Shown here piece after piece: positions 15,001-30,000 of a stretch of 64,000 bases of DNA (positions are counted from its first letter, which is position 1; the number at the start of each line of letters is the position of its first letter). Where the stretch lies: assembly GCA_949126835.1 (NCBI GenBank), contig OX421497.1:13611132-13675131 (forward strand), in the 5' to 3' direction. The stretch comes from Anisus vortex. Its lineage: Eukaryota > Mollusca > Gastropoda > Planorbidae. Under the pieces are notes generated by a model. The model was not told where the DNA came from and searched no databases. It worked only from the letters and a program-made list of their open reading frames with translations. Made by a program: the position numbers and the translations under genes.

Positions 15001-18000
15001 GCATTAAAATTTAACAATATCATTTTTTTCCACTATTTTATCAGTCAAGTGCAGAACTTTTTAAAGCAATTTCAATAATATAATGTATATATGCAATTGA
15101 TAAGAATTTTTTTACAATTATTTCTGTATTACTATTATGAAAAAAAAAAGGAAAGCCCCATAGATGCATTAAAATGTACTCAAACATAATTCGTCCATGA
15201 TACATTTTTTTTCTAAAATGATCTCAGACCGACTGTTCTCTCCAACACCACAACAGCATGGTATGATTGTTTATGACAAAATGTTGACCGTTCAAACATT
15301 TCTGAGTTATACATGAGAATATGAACAATACATTTGAGATTGTATCCAAAGTCACTCCCACCCTGACTATAGGCTATACATAGAGACATATTATTGTGGT
15401 GCCTACTAAAGAGAAATTTTCAAATTTATGAATAGCTTAAGTTCTGTATTATCTTATTAACACCAGACATTTTTTGTTCTATCTTCATGAAAGAGACAAT
15501 CACAAATTTGACATGTATAACTCCTTAAGAAAATGTTTTGAAGTCATCAATTTTGCTGTGCTAGCCTTGGTGTGAAGTTGTATTATTATTACTTGATTCA
15601 AAACACCATTATTATTTAAATGTGCTATTGCATTACCATTGTTTAAAACACTTCATTTATATTAGGATTGAAATTCTGGTTGAAAGTTTAAAAAAATAAT
15701 TTTGTTTTATACTTTGATTCCACACTGTCAGTTATCTTTTTTTTTTGTTTTATTTATTTGAAAGTTGTCTATAGATGTGCAGGCCTCATGTAAAATAGTT
15801 TTTCTAACATAAAATTTATGCATCTACTGTTAGAAAATACAGAAGTTACACAATAGTTAAATTAAATGACTCTACTCAAGTATGACTAGCACTAGTGATG
15901 TGCTTCTTCTTCTTTCTAAATGATTTATAGCTGGATCAATTCAAATATTCAGTCTTGTTGCTGTGACAAACTGAACTTTGGTCAGTAGATCCTTCAGACA
16001 TCTGTAGAGCTTAGTGCTCAGTATAGTGACCTTAGGCCAATTTAAATGTGGACAGCCTTGTAGCACATGTTCTTTATCCTCAGAATCGCATCTGCATGGA
16101 TACTTGTTACTGTCTCTTATATAAGGTTTTCAAAATATATGTTTTTTTAGCATTTTGTAACATTTCCTTATTCTGACCAAGTTCATTCTTGTTATATTGT
16201 TATCAACTTCTATCCTTACACTACCAAGTCAGCATGCATTCATATTGCAAGTATGTCATCTCCACACAAAATACATTCACACAACATTAAATTTGTTTTG
16301 CCCCTTTATAGAAATTAGATTAAACTGAAAAAATTGGTTTTACAGCAGAGATAATATAAATTTTAAACTTACCAAAGGCTTCTTGGGATTGGACAGAACT
16401 GCTTTAACTTTAATGTGTCCAATACTTTTATATCATTAAAGCTCAATAATCTTTTATGTAACCTGTTTATTTTAATATTATTATGCCTATATATGTATAA
16501 TAATAAATACAAACACAAAATGCTATTTTATTTATCTATAAATAGATATATATAATATACTAGCTAAATTACAGGCTAACAATTAAGCATACATAGAAGA
16601 TCAAAAGACACATACTCTATATATAGAGATATAAAACAAATACATAGTTTTAAGCTGGGAAAAAAACCCAGGCCATCCACATGCCACTCTGTAATTCTTG
16701 CTAAGGGGGACACATACATACAGGAAGTGAAATTGCAATAGTTAAATGTAAGACATAAAAGTTACATGTCTTTAAATTAATTAACCAAAGGGATTTGGAA
16801 CCGACCAACTCAGTCTGCTTACTACTTTATATATATATATTATATATATCTTTGCATAAATATATAAATAAAATAGTTTTCCTGTGTTTTTTATTACTAC
16901 ATTCATAGGTATGTAATCTATATAGTTAACTAATGTAGTTCATATCTATAAATATACCAACATCTCAGTATAATATGCTTATATAGTTTGTCATATTGCA
17001 AGCAATGTAAACAATATAAAAAAGTATATATATTATATTTATGTGCATTAGATTTTAAAGCTTTTTTAGTTTGACATTGGACAACTTTGTGTTTTTTAAT
17101 GTAAAAATGCAACAATATTTAGCCCATAATGTTTGCTTGGTGTTTTATCTATAGCATCTTTATATGTTTGTTTATAGGTGTACTTGTAGTTGATATTTGA
17201 CATTTTGACTCCAGGCTCATGGGTGTTACTATTCTTCAGTGGAAAATTCTATTTGTTTGTTTGTTTTGGCTAGTGGCACCCATGTACTTTCATAGTTAAA
17301 ACCTATATATCGTGCTAATATGTTAAACAATACAATATTAAATACTAACAATGTTTCCAAGACAAAATAAATCTTTTGGTAATGAATTACTCTTTCCTTT
17401 ACAATTATAATTTCTCATCACAGAATCCAGGGCCTTGTCAGAGGATAAAATGCATCCTGATACCAAAGGTTAACTCCAATTTATATTAGATGGAGCTTTT
17501 ACTGTTATTTCATTTTTCAACAGTTGTTTTTAGATTGTTTATGCATGTTTAAGTATTTGTGATAACTTACATTGCACTCAAAATACATAGTACCAGATAT
17601 ACATTACACTTTAGTATAATGTCTAAACTTTAATTTTTCTTCATTCCTATTACACCATTTAGTCTTATCCTAAAGTAAAATAAAGTCTTTACACTCTAGA
17701 TCAGGGGTCAGCAACCATTTGATAACTTAATTCATTAAGCGTGCCAAAAGCCTAAGAACATTCTGCTTTAGCAGACAACTTCTTGTAGAAGCACTAGAAT
17801 TGACTTTTTTTTTGGTAGTCTTCTGAGTGCAATTGAAAATAGCTCTGCGTGCCAAGTCTAGCACACGTGCCGAAGGCTGCCAACCCCTGCTCTAGATATT
17901 AAATGTGACTGTTGATAAATTGATTAAATCGTTACATTTTTCTCTGTATATTTATATTAGCTTTGATTACTTTAGGCATTTATAATAGATTAACTTAGAG

Positions 18001-21000
18001 GTAGGCTAGTTGTTGTTTTGTTGTTGTTGTTTTTTATAGTTTTCTTCCCTTTTATAGTTTAAACTAGTAGAGAATTTTAATTTATTGGTGAAAATAGTTC
18101 TATACATTTGTAAGTGGAATGTTAATGTATAATAACTTACTTGTACCATAATGAAATTTTTAAAAATTACCTTGTTTTATATAAAGATGTTATCAATAAT
18201 GGATTTCTTTACATTTTAAATAGGCCTTCCAACAATTTCAGACTCACAAATATGAATGACACCAAAAAATATTTTAAGATTACAGTTCTTTCAAAATGTT
18301 TGTCCTTCATTTATAATGTTTTGAATGCCTTGAAATTTTTCAGCCGTATGACATCATTATATTTAAAGGATAAAAGACTAAGTATTAGTTATACAGTTAT
18401 ACAGTATCTGCAATACCAAAAAGTTTGATTTGATATATTTTAATTAGGTACAAGTGTCACCAGTGTGCGAAGCTCTGCAAAACCAGGACAGAAAAAAAGT
18501 ATGTTATTCATAGCTTATACTTATTGAATATGTTTAATAACAATGTTTAATAATAAATTTGATTACCGTATATACTCGCGTATAAGTCGCACCGGTGTAT
18601 AAGTCGCACCCCTAGTTTAAGATTTTTTTCTTATATGTTGTCATTGACCCGCGCATAAGTCGCACCCCGACTTCCTGGGTTACAATGCTTTTAAATATCT
18701 AAAAAACGCATACCTTTTAAACAAAGCAAACATAATCAAATAAAGGCAAAGCTTCAGTTATATTAAACAACCGATCAATACTTGTCACTAGGCATACAGA
18801 CATTAGCGAGATGGGAAAATACGGTATCTGTTTCTTCATCTAAGTACCTTTCCACACTCAAGTTCCTATCCTTATAGTAACACTACACACAAAAAAAGTC
18901 TTTGAAGTACGTCATTAGACTCAATGTCACCTAGACTGGAGACTGGGAGGCGCCGGCATTTATGACGCGCTATACATGTGTCCTATTTACCACTAACATT
19001 GTTTGTAATGATTTCAAGTGCGTCTGCGCGACCAACAAATAATAAGCTGTGTTTTTTTTTCAACATGCAACTAATGAAAAATAAAACACACTATTGACAT
19101 TTCACGCGCCCATCTGCCGATTGTAGTTTTGGAAACATTGCCTAGACATAGCGCCGTTTAATTGGAACGCTCAACACAGCCTTATTAGTAGGCTATAGCC
19201 TATAAGCCTCGACCGTAAGTACTAAATAAAACGCATCTTAAGCTTATTGTCCCACCAACATTATAGGCCTAGACAGGCTTTCACACATTTAAGATTTTTT
19301 CCATACTGTAATTTGCGCTCAATAAGCCTACCAAAAAAATGCCGCCTTTAAACTTACGCTACGTTTGGCAATACAAAATCGGTCCAAAAGTTCAAAAGTA
19401 AAGCGGGGGGCGGGGGTTGGTTTTTGAAAAACCTAAAATATTTGTCGATTTCAATTTCAGTTATATAAAAATAGTAATATTTACACCTACGAAAGTTTTG
19501 TAAATGTAAAATGTTGACCTATGCATATCCTAATAATTCTACATAACTCCAATCAACTATACGGGTTATGTAGGAAACTTAATGACAGAGTAGGGATGTT
19601 TTTCGAACTTTTCAAAAACAGTGTTGGGTGTATAAGTCGCACCCCTACTTTTTGTGGAAATTTTTGGTTAAAAAAGTGCGACTTATACGCGAGTATATAT
19701 GGTAATTTAATTTAGGGTTCATATATTACAGGTTTTCTTTAGTCATCTATTAACAAAATTGTGTTGATCATTATTTACCATATATTCTTTTTTGATTAGA
19801 CTATGCATTGTGGCAAGTTAACTGTTAATACGTAATTCATAAAGAAAAATATTTTATCATTTACAAATCATAATAAATTTTAAAAGTCTAATTTTGATTT
19901 TCATTTTAAGGAAGAGTTTTTTTTAATTTCAATTAGCTAAATTTAATGTTATTTACTATGTTTAAGTCTAATAACTTTACATGTATTTACTTTTATTACC
20001 CACTGTTTTAACAAAGCAATTACACATCTTTACATTAGCCTACTCAGCAAATTTTTTTTCTTTTGTCTCCTTTTATCTATTGCTATATTATTCTTCTATC
20101 TTAAATTTGACAACGAAGCTGAAAAATGCATCTATTAAAAATTAAATTGGGTCTATACTGACATTTCATTGATTTAAGAAGTTCACTCTTTAGCACTTCT
20201 TGTTAATAAATAATGGGCTGAAAACATTAAGAAATGGATTTAGTCAATTCTAGTTAATTTAAATAATTGTAAAGTGTCGACCAAGAAAAGTGCTTTTTAT
20301 TTTATAGGAGGTGCTCCTCAAAGTGCTGTTGTAACAGGTACTTTAAAAACAACAACAATATGCTTGCTTTAATTCCTATGCTTTGTATTGGAAAATAATC
20401 TACGCTAACCAGCAATGAAAATTTCATGAACGATTACTAATTGTGTTAACAAAAATATTTTAATGTAGGAATTACTCTGAATTTTATTTTTATTATTTTT
20501 ATATATTACATAGAATTGTGAGTTTACTAATATCATAGATAACACTTTCAAAGTTAGTGAAATATATAGCAGTCTTTATCATTAAATAATTTTACTTTAT
20601 AGATTATATAAACTGATCAAATTTCTCCTATTTTTCACTTTGATTTCTGTAACTCAGACCCTATTTTTTTAAATATTATTTTGAGCTTGTATACATAGTT
20701 AGTTTATATAAAATCATTCCAAAAATACACATTTCCTTAGCTTCACTCAAGCCAATAAAATATGCTTTGAAACAGATACAGTAGCAAAACACAGTATCAC
20801 ATTTTAAAAAAATCCATATATTGTGCTTTTAATTGTTATCACCTATAAATGATTCTCATTACAATTAATTGATGTATGATTTGAAAAAAAAAAAAAATGT
20901 TAAAAGCAAGAGATATAGAGATCATTGCAATGGAATAACAAGGTTATATTTATATTGAGCATTTTTGTGAAGTTTTAAAACTTGATGGTTTTAGTTTTGT

Positions 21001-24000
21001 TAAACTACTATAATTTGTTGTTATGGGTATACTATTTGTAATATTGATATAAGATCAGGCCTTGAATATGTTAGAGGGGTTGTTTATTTGTATGATAAGA
21101 CCCATAATATTTTTTGTTTTGCAAAATCACTGCTAGAACCTTGTTATTTTGTGTTGATGAATAACTTATGACTTATCGGTACTTAAAATGTTCACAAATT
21201 AATAACAATATAACAAAATATTGTTTTATGTTTTCATTAAAATGTAACAATTATATCAAATTGAACCAGTTTTTCTATTATTTAATTAGTATAAAACAGC
21301 ATATATTTATTCTTACTAACTGTGTTTAGATACTATATTAGTTTTACCAAAAATTAACATATATTTACTTACACCATTGAAAGCCTAACTGAACACATTT
21401 TCCTAATTTTTAGTTGGTGCTTTTGCTCTAAGAGAATTAACAGCTTAATTTGTATTACATATTTGGTCTATTCCTTCATTACCTTTATCTGCCTATCAAA
21501 GTTGAAAATAGATACTTCAATAATGCAGGGTTATTTCAAGGATAGGCTATTTAGTATTTATAGAAAAAAAAAGTGAAACTTGTTGAGGTATTAGGTAAAT
21601 GATAAATTTCAAAAATTAATAGAAAGAATTAATGAGATGAATCAGATCCTTAAGACTGCCAATAAGTAGTATTCTTTTTTATAATGATATAAACATTTTA
21701 AAATCATGTAATTAGACGATATTTTAGATGCAAATATATTCGAGTATTCTGTGTTTATTAACCTATTCCCTACCTGGGTTTTATTCTACAAGGTGAAATT
21801 AGTGCTCATGGTCCTGCCAACTGTGCTGTGGCTAAACATTCTAACAAGCTTTTATTTTAAAAAAAAATCAAATATCTATTTTAATATGAAGTACATTTGG
21901 AATAATGAGATGAAAGAAACATCTATAGTGATGATGGTCATAGAAATGGGCTGGTCTAAGCAAAGTAAAAAGCTTAGTAGTGAATGAGTTAGTGTGTGTA
22001 AAATATCACTTAAACATTTTCAATTAATGAATTTTGATTCAATGATTGTTTATCTTCTTTTTTTTCTCTCAATGCTTATATTTTCTGGAAAACACTAAGA
22101 CTCTCTACAATCAGAATCAGGTGAATATATAATTGTCTTATATCTGCTCATTCTTTATATAAATATATATTTATACAAGTTCTTGCTTTTATTTTTCAAC
22201 TTAATTCATTATATATATTTAAACACCATTATAGTTCTTGCCATATATCTAAATACCAACTCTGTATAATCCAATGCCACACTATTCATCATCATCATTA
22301 AGATACCACTGAAGACTAGAAAATTTTTTAAAAACTGTTTCTGATTGTTTCTAATTCAGAGACAGAGAAAGTTGAATCCACCTGGATAAACAGGTAAACA
22401 AACATGTTTGCACTTTATTTTTTTTCTATTCATATGAATCTTTTTAGAAATAGCTTTCTAACAAAGGAGATGTCCATTTTTTTTTACATTTTTTACCTTA
22501 ATTAACAAGTCTTAATTAGGCGTGACCTTTTCAAATGGAAGAGGTCATGTGTTTCCGTTGACATTTCCCGCCATTTTTGTAAATGAATACCATGCTTTTG
22601 GTGATGTTTGACAAACGATTTCAACCTCGACGGCCTGTTCTGGTCTTTTAAAAATATACAACGGCTTCAAGATTAGTTATGAGGAATCCGTTTTTAACAT
22701 CAAAAGTGAGTAGGCGATAATTAATACTCAAAGTGTTAGTTCCGTTAGGTTAAATTTAGCATTTTGTTTATAAAATAAATTAGTCAAGAGTTGCATCCTT
22801 GGTAATTAAAAAACACAATGTAAAGATTCATAAAAAACAACAACATGAAAATTCTTTTGCATCAAGCAATTAGTTTGGGATTATAAATAGGTGATTCTTC
22901 TTCTAAGCTGACATTCACAATCCATCGTTTTCTTTTGTCGCCATCTTTTGGAAATGAAATAAAAATTTAATTATCTACATATTTTCGTACAACCAGTAAC
23001 GTATCACACAGACATGTTTCGAAGTAAATGATCGAATAAGACCGGAAGTGTCTTTTTTGTCTACCTTTTATGCATGCATATTTGTTAAGACTTGTCAATA
23101 GTCTAAATCTATTTACAAGTTATGCTCTGCATTGCTTTTATAATTGAAGTGTTGTTTATGTTTGTAATCTCTAATACAATGTTTTTCTTGTACAATCTTG
23201 ATCTTGTTTTTAGCCCTGCTGAAGAAGAGTAGGTTAACAATTTAAAGAGTTGAAATTCTTTTTTTTTTAGTGTTTTTTTTTCTATTTAGTGCAATGTTAG
23301 TTTCTTTAAGTGTTGCCATTTATTTTTCTTATAAATTTTTTGCAATGCTTTACAAACAAAACAAAATTAAATATATTACATTCAGTTTAAAAATTATTGC
23401 GATAGGAATTTTTTTAAACTTTGGAAATGTTACTACTGAAGCGCTATTGATTTACACAAATTAATGAAATGAGTAACTTTAACATTTATGTTGATATCCT
23501 AGACATTGAATTGTTTGTCTTTTTGTAGTTGTTAAAAAACAAATAAGAACACTTTTATAAATATTGAAACCAATAGTACTTTGTCCTGATCTTTTTTTTT
23601 TTAACTCAAAGATAATCTTTTCTTATTGCAGGCATGAAACTGAGGAGTAGGTTTTTAATTACTGTTTCTTGATTGTTATGAGATTTATTTATTTGTTCTT
23701 TTATTATATAATGTTTTCTTTGTAAATTACAGACTTTATTTTGTTATATCAGATTTGGCATTTTAAAAAATTGCCTATAATTATAATACAATCATTTTAC
23801 AGGTATATTTTTAATAATTTTACCAGATGCAACACACAAAAAATTAACAAATCTATTTTTATCTATTTTTTAACATATACATTTTATGAGGCAAAGTATA
23901 ATTAATCTGTATTCTTTTATTAATTTGTATGTTCTGTGACATATTTGCATTAAAACTGTATGAGTTGCTTTTTTTCTATTTTTTATTAATTTTTTGTTTC

Positions 24001-27000
24001 CACAATTTTTTGTTTAAAGTACCGGTAGGCCTATTTCACAATTAAAGGTTTTGTCACCAATTGAGGTCACAGGAAATCTTTATAGGAGGGCTCTAAAACC
24101 CCTTTTTTTATTTTACCTGTTATAAGGAAGTAGCCTATGGTATATAATTTTAGAAGCTCAATATTATTACTGTGGTCTTTTTTTGTGCCCTATGTAAACA
24201 GTCTTTAATGTATTTCTTTCAGATTTACACAGGCAACACCATTACAATTGTATGTTCCAGTTCATTGAGTTCATCTTTTTCTTTTTTTTTACATTTTTAA
24301 ACTTGATATTGGTTTGTTTTCAAAGCTTAGTTGTTTTGTATTATTTATTTTTTTCTGTTTTCTGGTACTTAAAACAGTTTTGTTTTATTAAGTACCGAAA
24401 TTAAATAATAAGACTTTTTTCTTCTGTAAGCTATTGCATAATGTCACCCGAGAACACCATGTCGTTGTTTGTTGTTGTTTTTTTTGCAGCATTTTTTATG
24501 TAACTGAGCTATTTGAGTTTAAAATGTTGATTGTTATATTTATGTATTATTTTTGTTATATGCGTTAATCTATAAAACATTTACAAGTTTACAATTTCTG
24601 TAACTTGATAGAAAGTTTTTTTTACTATTCCAAAATTGTAGTTAGAGCTTTGTTATTCCAGATTGGCAATAAATAGATGAGTGATAGATAAATAGATGAG
24701 TGATCAATAAATAGATGAGTCATTGATAAATAGATGAGTCATTGATAAAAAGATGAGCGATCATTAAATGGATGAGTGATCAATAAATAGATGAGTGATT
24801 GATAAATAGAGGAGTGACCAATAAATAGATGAGTCATTGATAAATAGATGACTGATCATTAAATGGATGCACGATCATTAAATAGATGAGTGATCAATAA
24901 ATAGATGAGTGAGTTATAAATAGATGAGTGATCATTAAATGGATGAGCGATCATTAAATAGACAAGTAATCGATAAATAGATTAGTGATTTTAGGATCAT
25001 TGGAAAAAAAATCTGTTGTAGTGTCTTCCTATTTCTGTTATTTAGAATTTTACTTAGTATGTCCTCTAATATTCTGTAAATATGTGTGACTAAATTTCAG
25101 ATATATTAAAGTCTTTTAGTTTTCAAAAAAAGTTTTCTTTTTCACAAAGCTTCTAAAATTATTGGTTTACATTATGCTAATAATATTTTGTACATGCATA
25201 TTAATAAATTTATCTTTTTTGGTGCAAATTTCAGAAACGATAATTCTGCAAGGTATTTTATTTCTCTTTCTAAAGGGAGTCTTTTTTTTCCCATTGTTTT
25301 AGGTTTCATTTTACAGGTTTTACAGTCTTTGATTTTGGTTTTGTTTTTGTATTTACCTGTACTGAAGTTTACAAATAATGAATTTTATGTGTTTTACTAC
25401 CAGGTCATTTTGTTTATATATATTGGCTAAATTATTAGCATTATAGGTATGCTAGCTGTATGCTTAACCCATAAAATATGTTTTGGCTGTTGATACATAT
25501 ATATATATATATTGTGTATGTTTCCCTATAAGTCTTGTGGGGAAACTCTACATCAGTTATCAAGACCCCCCCCCCCCCCCCCCCCACAGCCTCAACAAAT
25601 ATACAATATCATGTTTACTTCCTAGCTGTTACTGGTGAAATAATAGTTTCTATCTCCAATATAAATAAATTCTTGTTGTCTCCCCTTTGTTAGACTGACT
25701 TCTTGTTTCTCTTCCCTTTGCAGTAAAAAGTCTTGGCAGTAGGAATTTTTTTGCTTCCCTTTCTGTAACTTATCTTTTGTTTTTCCAATGGCCTTGAAAG
25801 TGTAAGAACATGAATACTTCCTTGAATAGCTGATTAAAGTTGAAAAATAATTTAGTTTTTCAAATATAAATGTTCTTGTTTTCTCTTTTTTTAAAAAGTA
25901 ATTTTTGTTCATGTTATGAAAAATTAAAATATGGTTCATAACCCACAGAGTTGACCAACAAATGAAATAGAAAGTGCTCTAAAAGCTAATTAAAAAAATT
26001 ATTGTATTTACAAATTAAAAGTTTAAATTAGATCATCATCATTAATATCTCTTAATGTAATATCTAGGGGATGAAAATGAAGTAAAATATTGGCTGTGGT
26101 CCTACTTTTAATTAATGAACTATTATTATTACTTACATTTTCTTTCTACACATGTTTTGCCCTAGGAGAAAACAAGCAAAAATACTTGTGCTATCAATTG
26201 TATTGGATAATTTATTTGATATGTGCAAAGCTATAAATCTATATAATTCAATAAAATATTTTATTTCTTCCTTATTTTGTATCAATCCATTTAGTGCCAG
26301 GGATTTGGATAAAGCAGCAAAAATCAAGAAAGCTGGAGAAAGGCCTGACTGATTATTGATTTTTTACTTTGAACTGTTGCCTTACTTTTGATGTTTCTTT
26401 TTTAATATTTTTTAAAATCTTTCTAATTCTTAAGTAACTGCTTTATTTGTTTTGTTTCTCAATATTTTTTATGTAAACTCTTTTTCTTTCTTTAGATGGT
26501 GAAAATGGTTTAAAGTCATTTTGATATATACAATAATGTTGTTCTAAATTTTTACTTTATTTTGATATAGGCAACCCTCTCTAGAGGAACTAATTGCAGC
26601 TGTGAAAATTCAGAAAGTTTGGCGTGGCTTTTATACACGTAAACTGAAAAAGGCCCGCATTGGAGGTAATAACACTATTAGACTACAAATGGGTTGAGGA
26701 ATTAATTATGAAGAAATGACATTTTTAACTAAATTGTATCAATAATTCAAAGAGTAAAGTAAGAATTTGTAAGAAAATTAACAAATAGAATATATATCAT
26801 TTTGATGTTTATAACTTTCAGCTAAAACATCATGCAATTTTCTCACAGTACATTTGTTTTGTTAAATAACTGTTCAGTTAACTATTTTCTTATGTCAACA
26901 CTGACCTTGAGACATTCTTTACATTTTTGATCCATTCAATTTACTGGTTAGTAATGGATGAGATCCAAAACTGACATTGTAGAATGCATAAGAATGATAA

Positions 27001-30000
27001 AATTAAATTCTACTTAGACTGCCAGAAGTCAAAATAATATCTTTATTTTATTAACACTTCAGAAATTATACAATATTAATGAATACCAATCATGCAGAAC
27101 AGTGCTACTAAAATTGTTATCTTCCATTTCTACCTTTCTTGCCCCTTTACAATCTACTTTCTTTATGAACACAAGAACAACTTCAGGCAGGTCTTCTTAA
27201 TTACCCAACTTCAGGCAGGTCTTCTTAATTACCCATGAACACAAGAACAACTTCAGGCAGGTCTTCTTAATTACCCATGAACACAAGAACAACTTCAGGC
27301 AGGTCTTCTTAATTACCCATGAACACAAGAACAACTTCAGGCAGGTCTTCTTAATTACCCATGAACACAAGAACAACTTCAGGCAGGTCTTCTTAATTAC
27401 CCATGAACACAAGAACAACTTCAGGCAGGTCTTCTTAATTACCCATGAACACAAGAACAACTTCAGGCAGGTCTTCTTAATTACCCATGAACACAAGAAC
27501 AACTTCAGGCAGGTCTTCTTAATTACCCATGAACACAAGAACAACTTCAGGCAGGTCTTCTTAATTACCCATGAACACAAGAACAACTTCAGGCAGGTCT
27601 TCTTAATTACCCATGAACACAAGAACAACTTCAGGCAGGTCTTCTTAATTTCCCATGAACACAAGAACAACTTCAGGCAGGTCTTCTTAATTACCCATGA
27701 ACACAAGAACAACTTCAGGCAGGTCTTCTTAATTACCCATGAACACAAGAACAACTTCAGGCAGGTCTTCTTAATTTCCCATGAACACAAGAACAACTTC
27801 AGGCAGGTCTTCTTAATTACCCATGAACACAAGAACAACTTCAGGCAGGTCTTCTTAATTTCCCATGAACACAAGAACAACTTCAGGCAGGTCTTCTTAA
27901 TTACCCATGCTCTTGAATACCCAGTCATTTTCTACACTGTCTATTTCATTATTATTTTTTGCAATCAGACCCAGAAATATTTTAAAGAGGTTAGGATACT
28001 TGCATCTGTAACACAAAAATTAGGGCTTAAAACTATTTAACACTTATTAATTGTGTTGTAAAAGGGTACTGTTTTGAATATTTGGTAATTTTTTTTATGT
28101 ATCAAAAACACACAATTTAAGATATTTTCAACTCTCAATAATATTTTAAAAGAAATAAACAGCCACAAATACTTAACTTGTTTGCTTTTTGTATAATTTT
28201 ATTAGGAACAGAATTAAATTCTAAAGTAGTAGAAATCTTAAGCAAATGCATACCCGTCATTGAAGCCAATGCAGAAGAGAATGGTCTTTTCTTACTCAGG
28301 TAAATATTCTTTGATAATTACCTAAAGCATTGATTACGTTATGGACCCTACAATAATTGAGTATGATTAAATGAAAATATGTGTATGTCCTTAAACCATT
28401 TTGATGTATCTCCTGCATTTAGGGAAATATTCAAAAAGAATCCAGACATCATGCCTCAGTACCCATTTTTTAAAGATGAATGGAATAAAATTTGCTATGC
28501 AGACTATAAAGGTACATACGTTGAGCAGCCATCTATGAACTGGTTTATCATCTTCAGGTACATGTTTTATTTTAACTAATTATTTTAATTAGTGAATTTA
28601 CAGCTATTTTTTTTCCTTGCCACTTATTGTTATTCAAATAGCCATAAATTGTGTGTATACATCTTATGGTGTTGATTACAAAACATAACTAAAAGGTTGA
28701 TCATTTTTTTACTTCCAATTGTAGAGATATATTTTATGTCAAGGAAGAGAATTTAGTAGTCCCCAAGCTCTATGTTCCTATATCTACCTGCTTGCTACGT
28801 GTCATTGATAATGATACTTATGAGGAGATACCCAGAGTTTTTCAGAAGGTTGCTCCATACATCTATAAGAAAAACAAGGTAAGATTTTATATTAACATTA
28901 AATTCACTATAATTGCAGCAACACCTCATTGCATTAAGTTCATACTGTACATTTTTACATTTGATTGGAATTATTTTTACATACATTTGTCTTAATGGGG
29001 TGCACATCTTACAAGGAAGTTGAGGGAAATTAGGCCAGACCCAGCTCATTACACACACATCCTGGCTCAATATAATCCTTATGCTAGAATGCATCCAGTG
29101 AGTGCCAAGCAAATAATTAAAAAAAAAAACTCTAGAATTACAGGGTTTGAAAAAAATTCTACAAGAAAAGCTCTGAAAATTAGAGAGGGGTGGGAACTTA
29201 AATGTATTGGGAAATTTAATCATTAATTTCTGTTAAGAGGTTTGGATGAATTGACATTTTTTTGTGTTTGTTTTTCCTGTCAAACAGAAAGGTTATTCTT
29301 TTGTGGCTGAGGCAAGAACTGTAGAGCAGCCCTTAAGCCCTGGTAGCTGGCGCATGCGCCTGATTGGGTCATTGAGTCCCTTGCCAGCACCACAAACACA
29401 AGATATTTGCTGTAATTTTGTAACAAAAGAGTTCAAAGATTATTATATTCCCAACCAGAAGAATATCATTTTTAGGTGAGTTTTAGGGAGAATAGTTTTA
29501 TTGTTTAAATAGAACATGCTTAAAATTATGCATGGTAGATAGGATAACAGATGAGTTTTATAATAGATTTTTTGGGTATGGTAGCAGTGTTTGGAATCCT
29601 ATGCTTCGTAAGATCTTATGCTAAAACTGGGCCTCAAGGTCCCTTACACCAGATGGGAAAAGTTAAGACTTGCTGGCATTGTGTTGTCCACACAACCTGC
29701 TTACCAAATCTTTACTAGCATCTAGACCAAAATGGGTTACTTAAATTAATTTTCCTTTTTTTCAGTTGTAAAACATAGATATTCCTTTAACATATGAAAC
29801 TAGGATTTTTTTATTTGCCTAAGATAAAGTCAGAAAAAACAGCAGAAAACATGTTTATTAGAATGTTTTTCTGACTTACTCTTACACAAATTAGGCAAAG
29901 TCACCCCCCCCTCCCCCCTTTGTATGCCAAGGTTATGGAAACTGGTAAACAATACATTACTTGAGCTAGGAATAACTTCATTGGCAACTGAATATATAAC

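Noticed and set aside
18141..18428. A 95-codon plus-strand frame just upstream of an ADGB microexon
   Set aside because: AT-rich, no recognisable domain, and not in phase with neighbouring ADGB exons.
25622..25939. A 105-codon minus-strand frame
   Set aside because: Lys/Phe-rich composition expected from AT-rich DNA; no domain or splice context.
27197..27928. A 243-codon open frame on the minus strand with a 14-residue repeat
   Set aside because: It is a reading of the 42-bp minisatellite, in which a unit length divisible by three keeps one frame open. There are no splice sites, homology or other protein features.
28795..29223. A 142-codon minus-strand frame
   Set aside because: Antisense to ADGB exon 30 and its intron; no family features.
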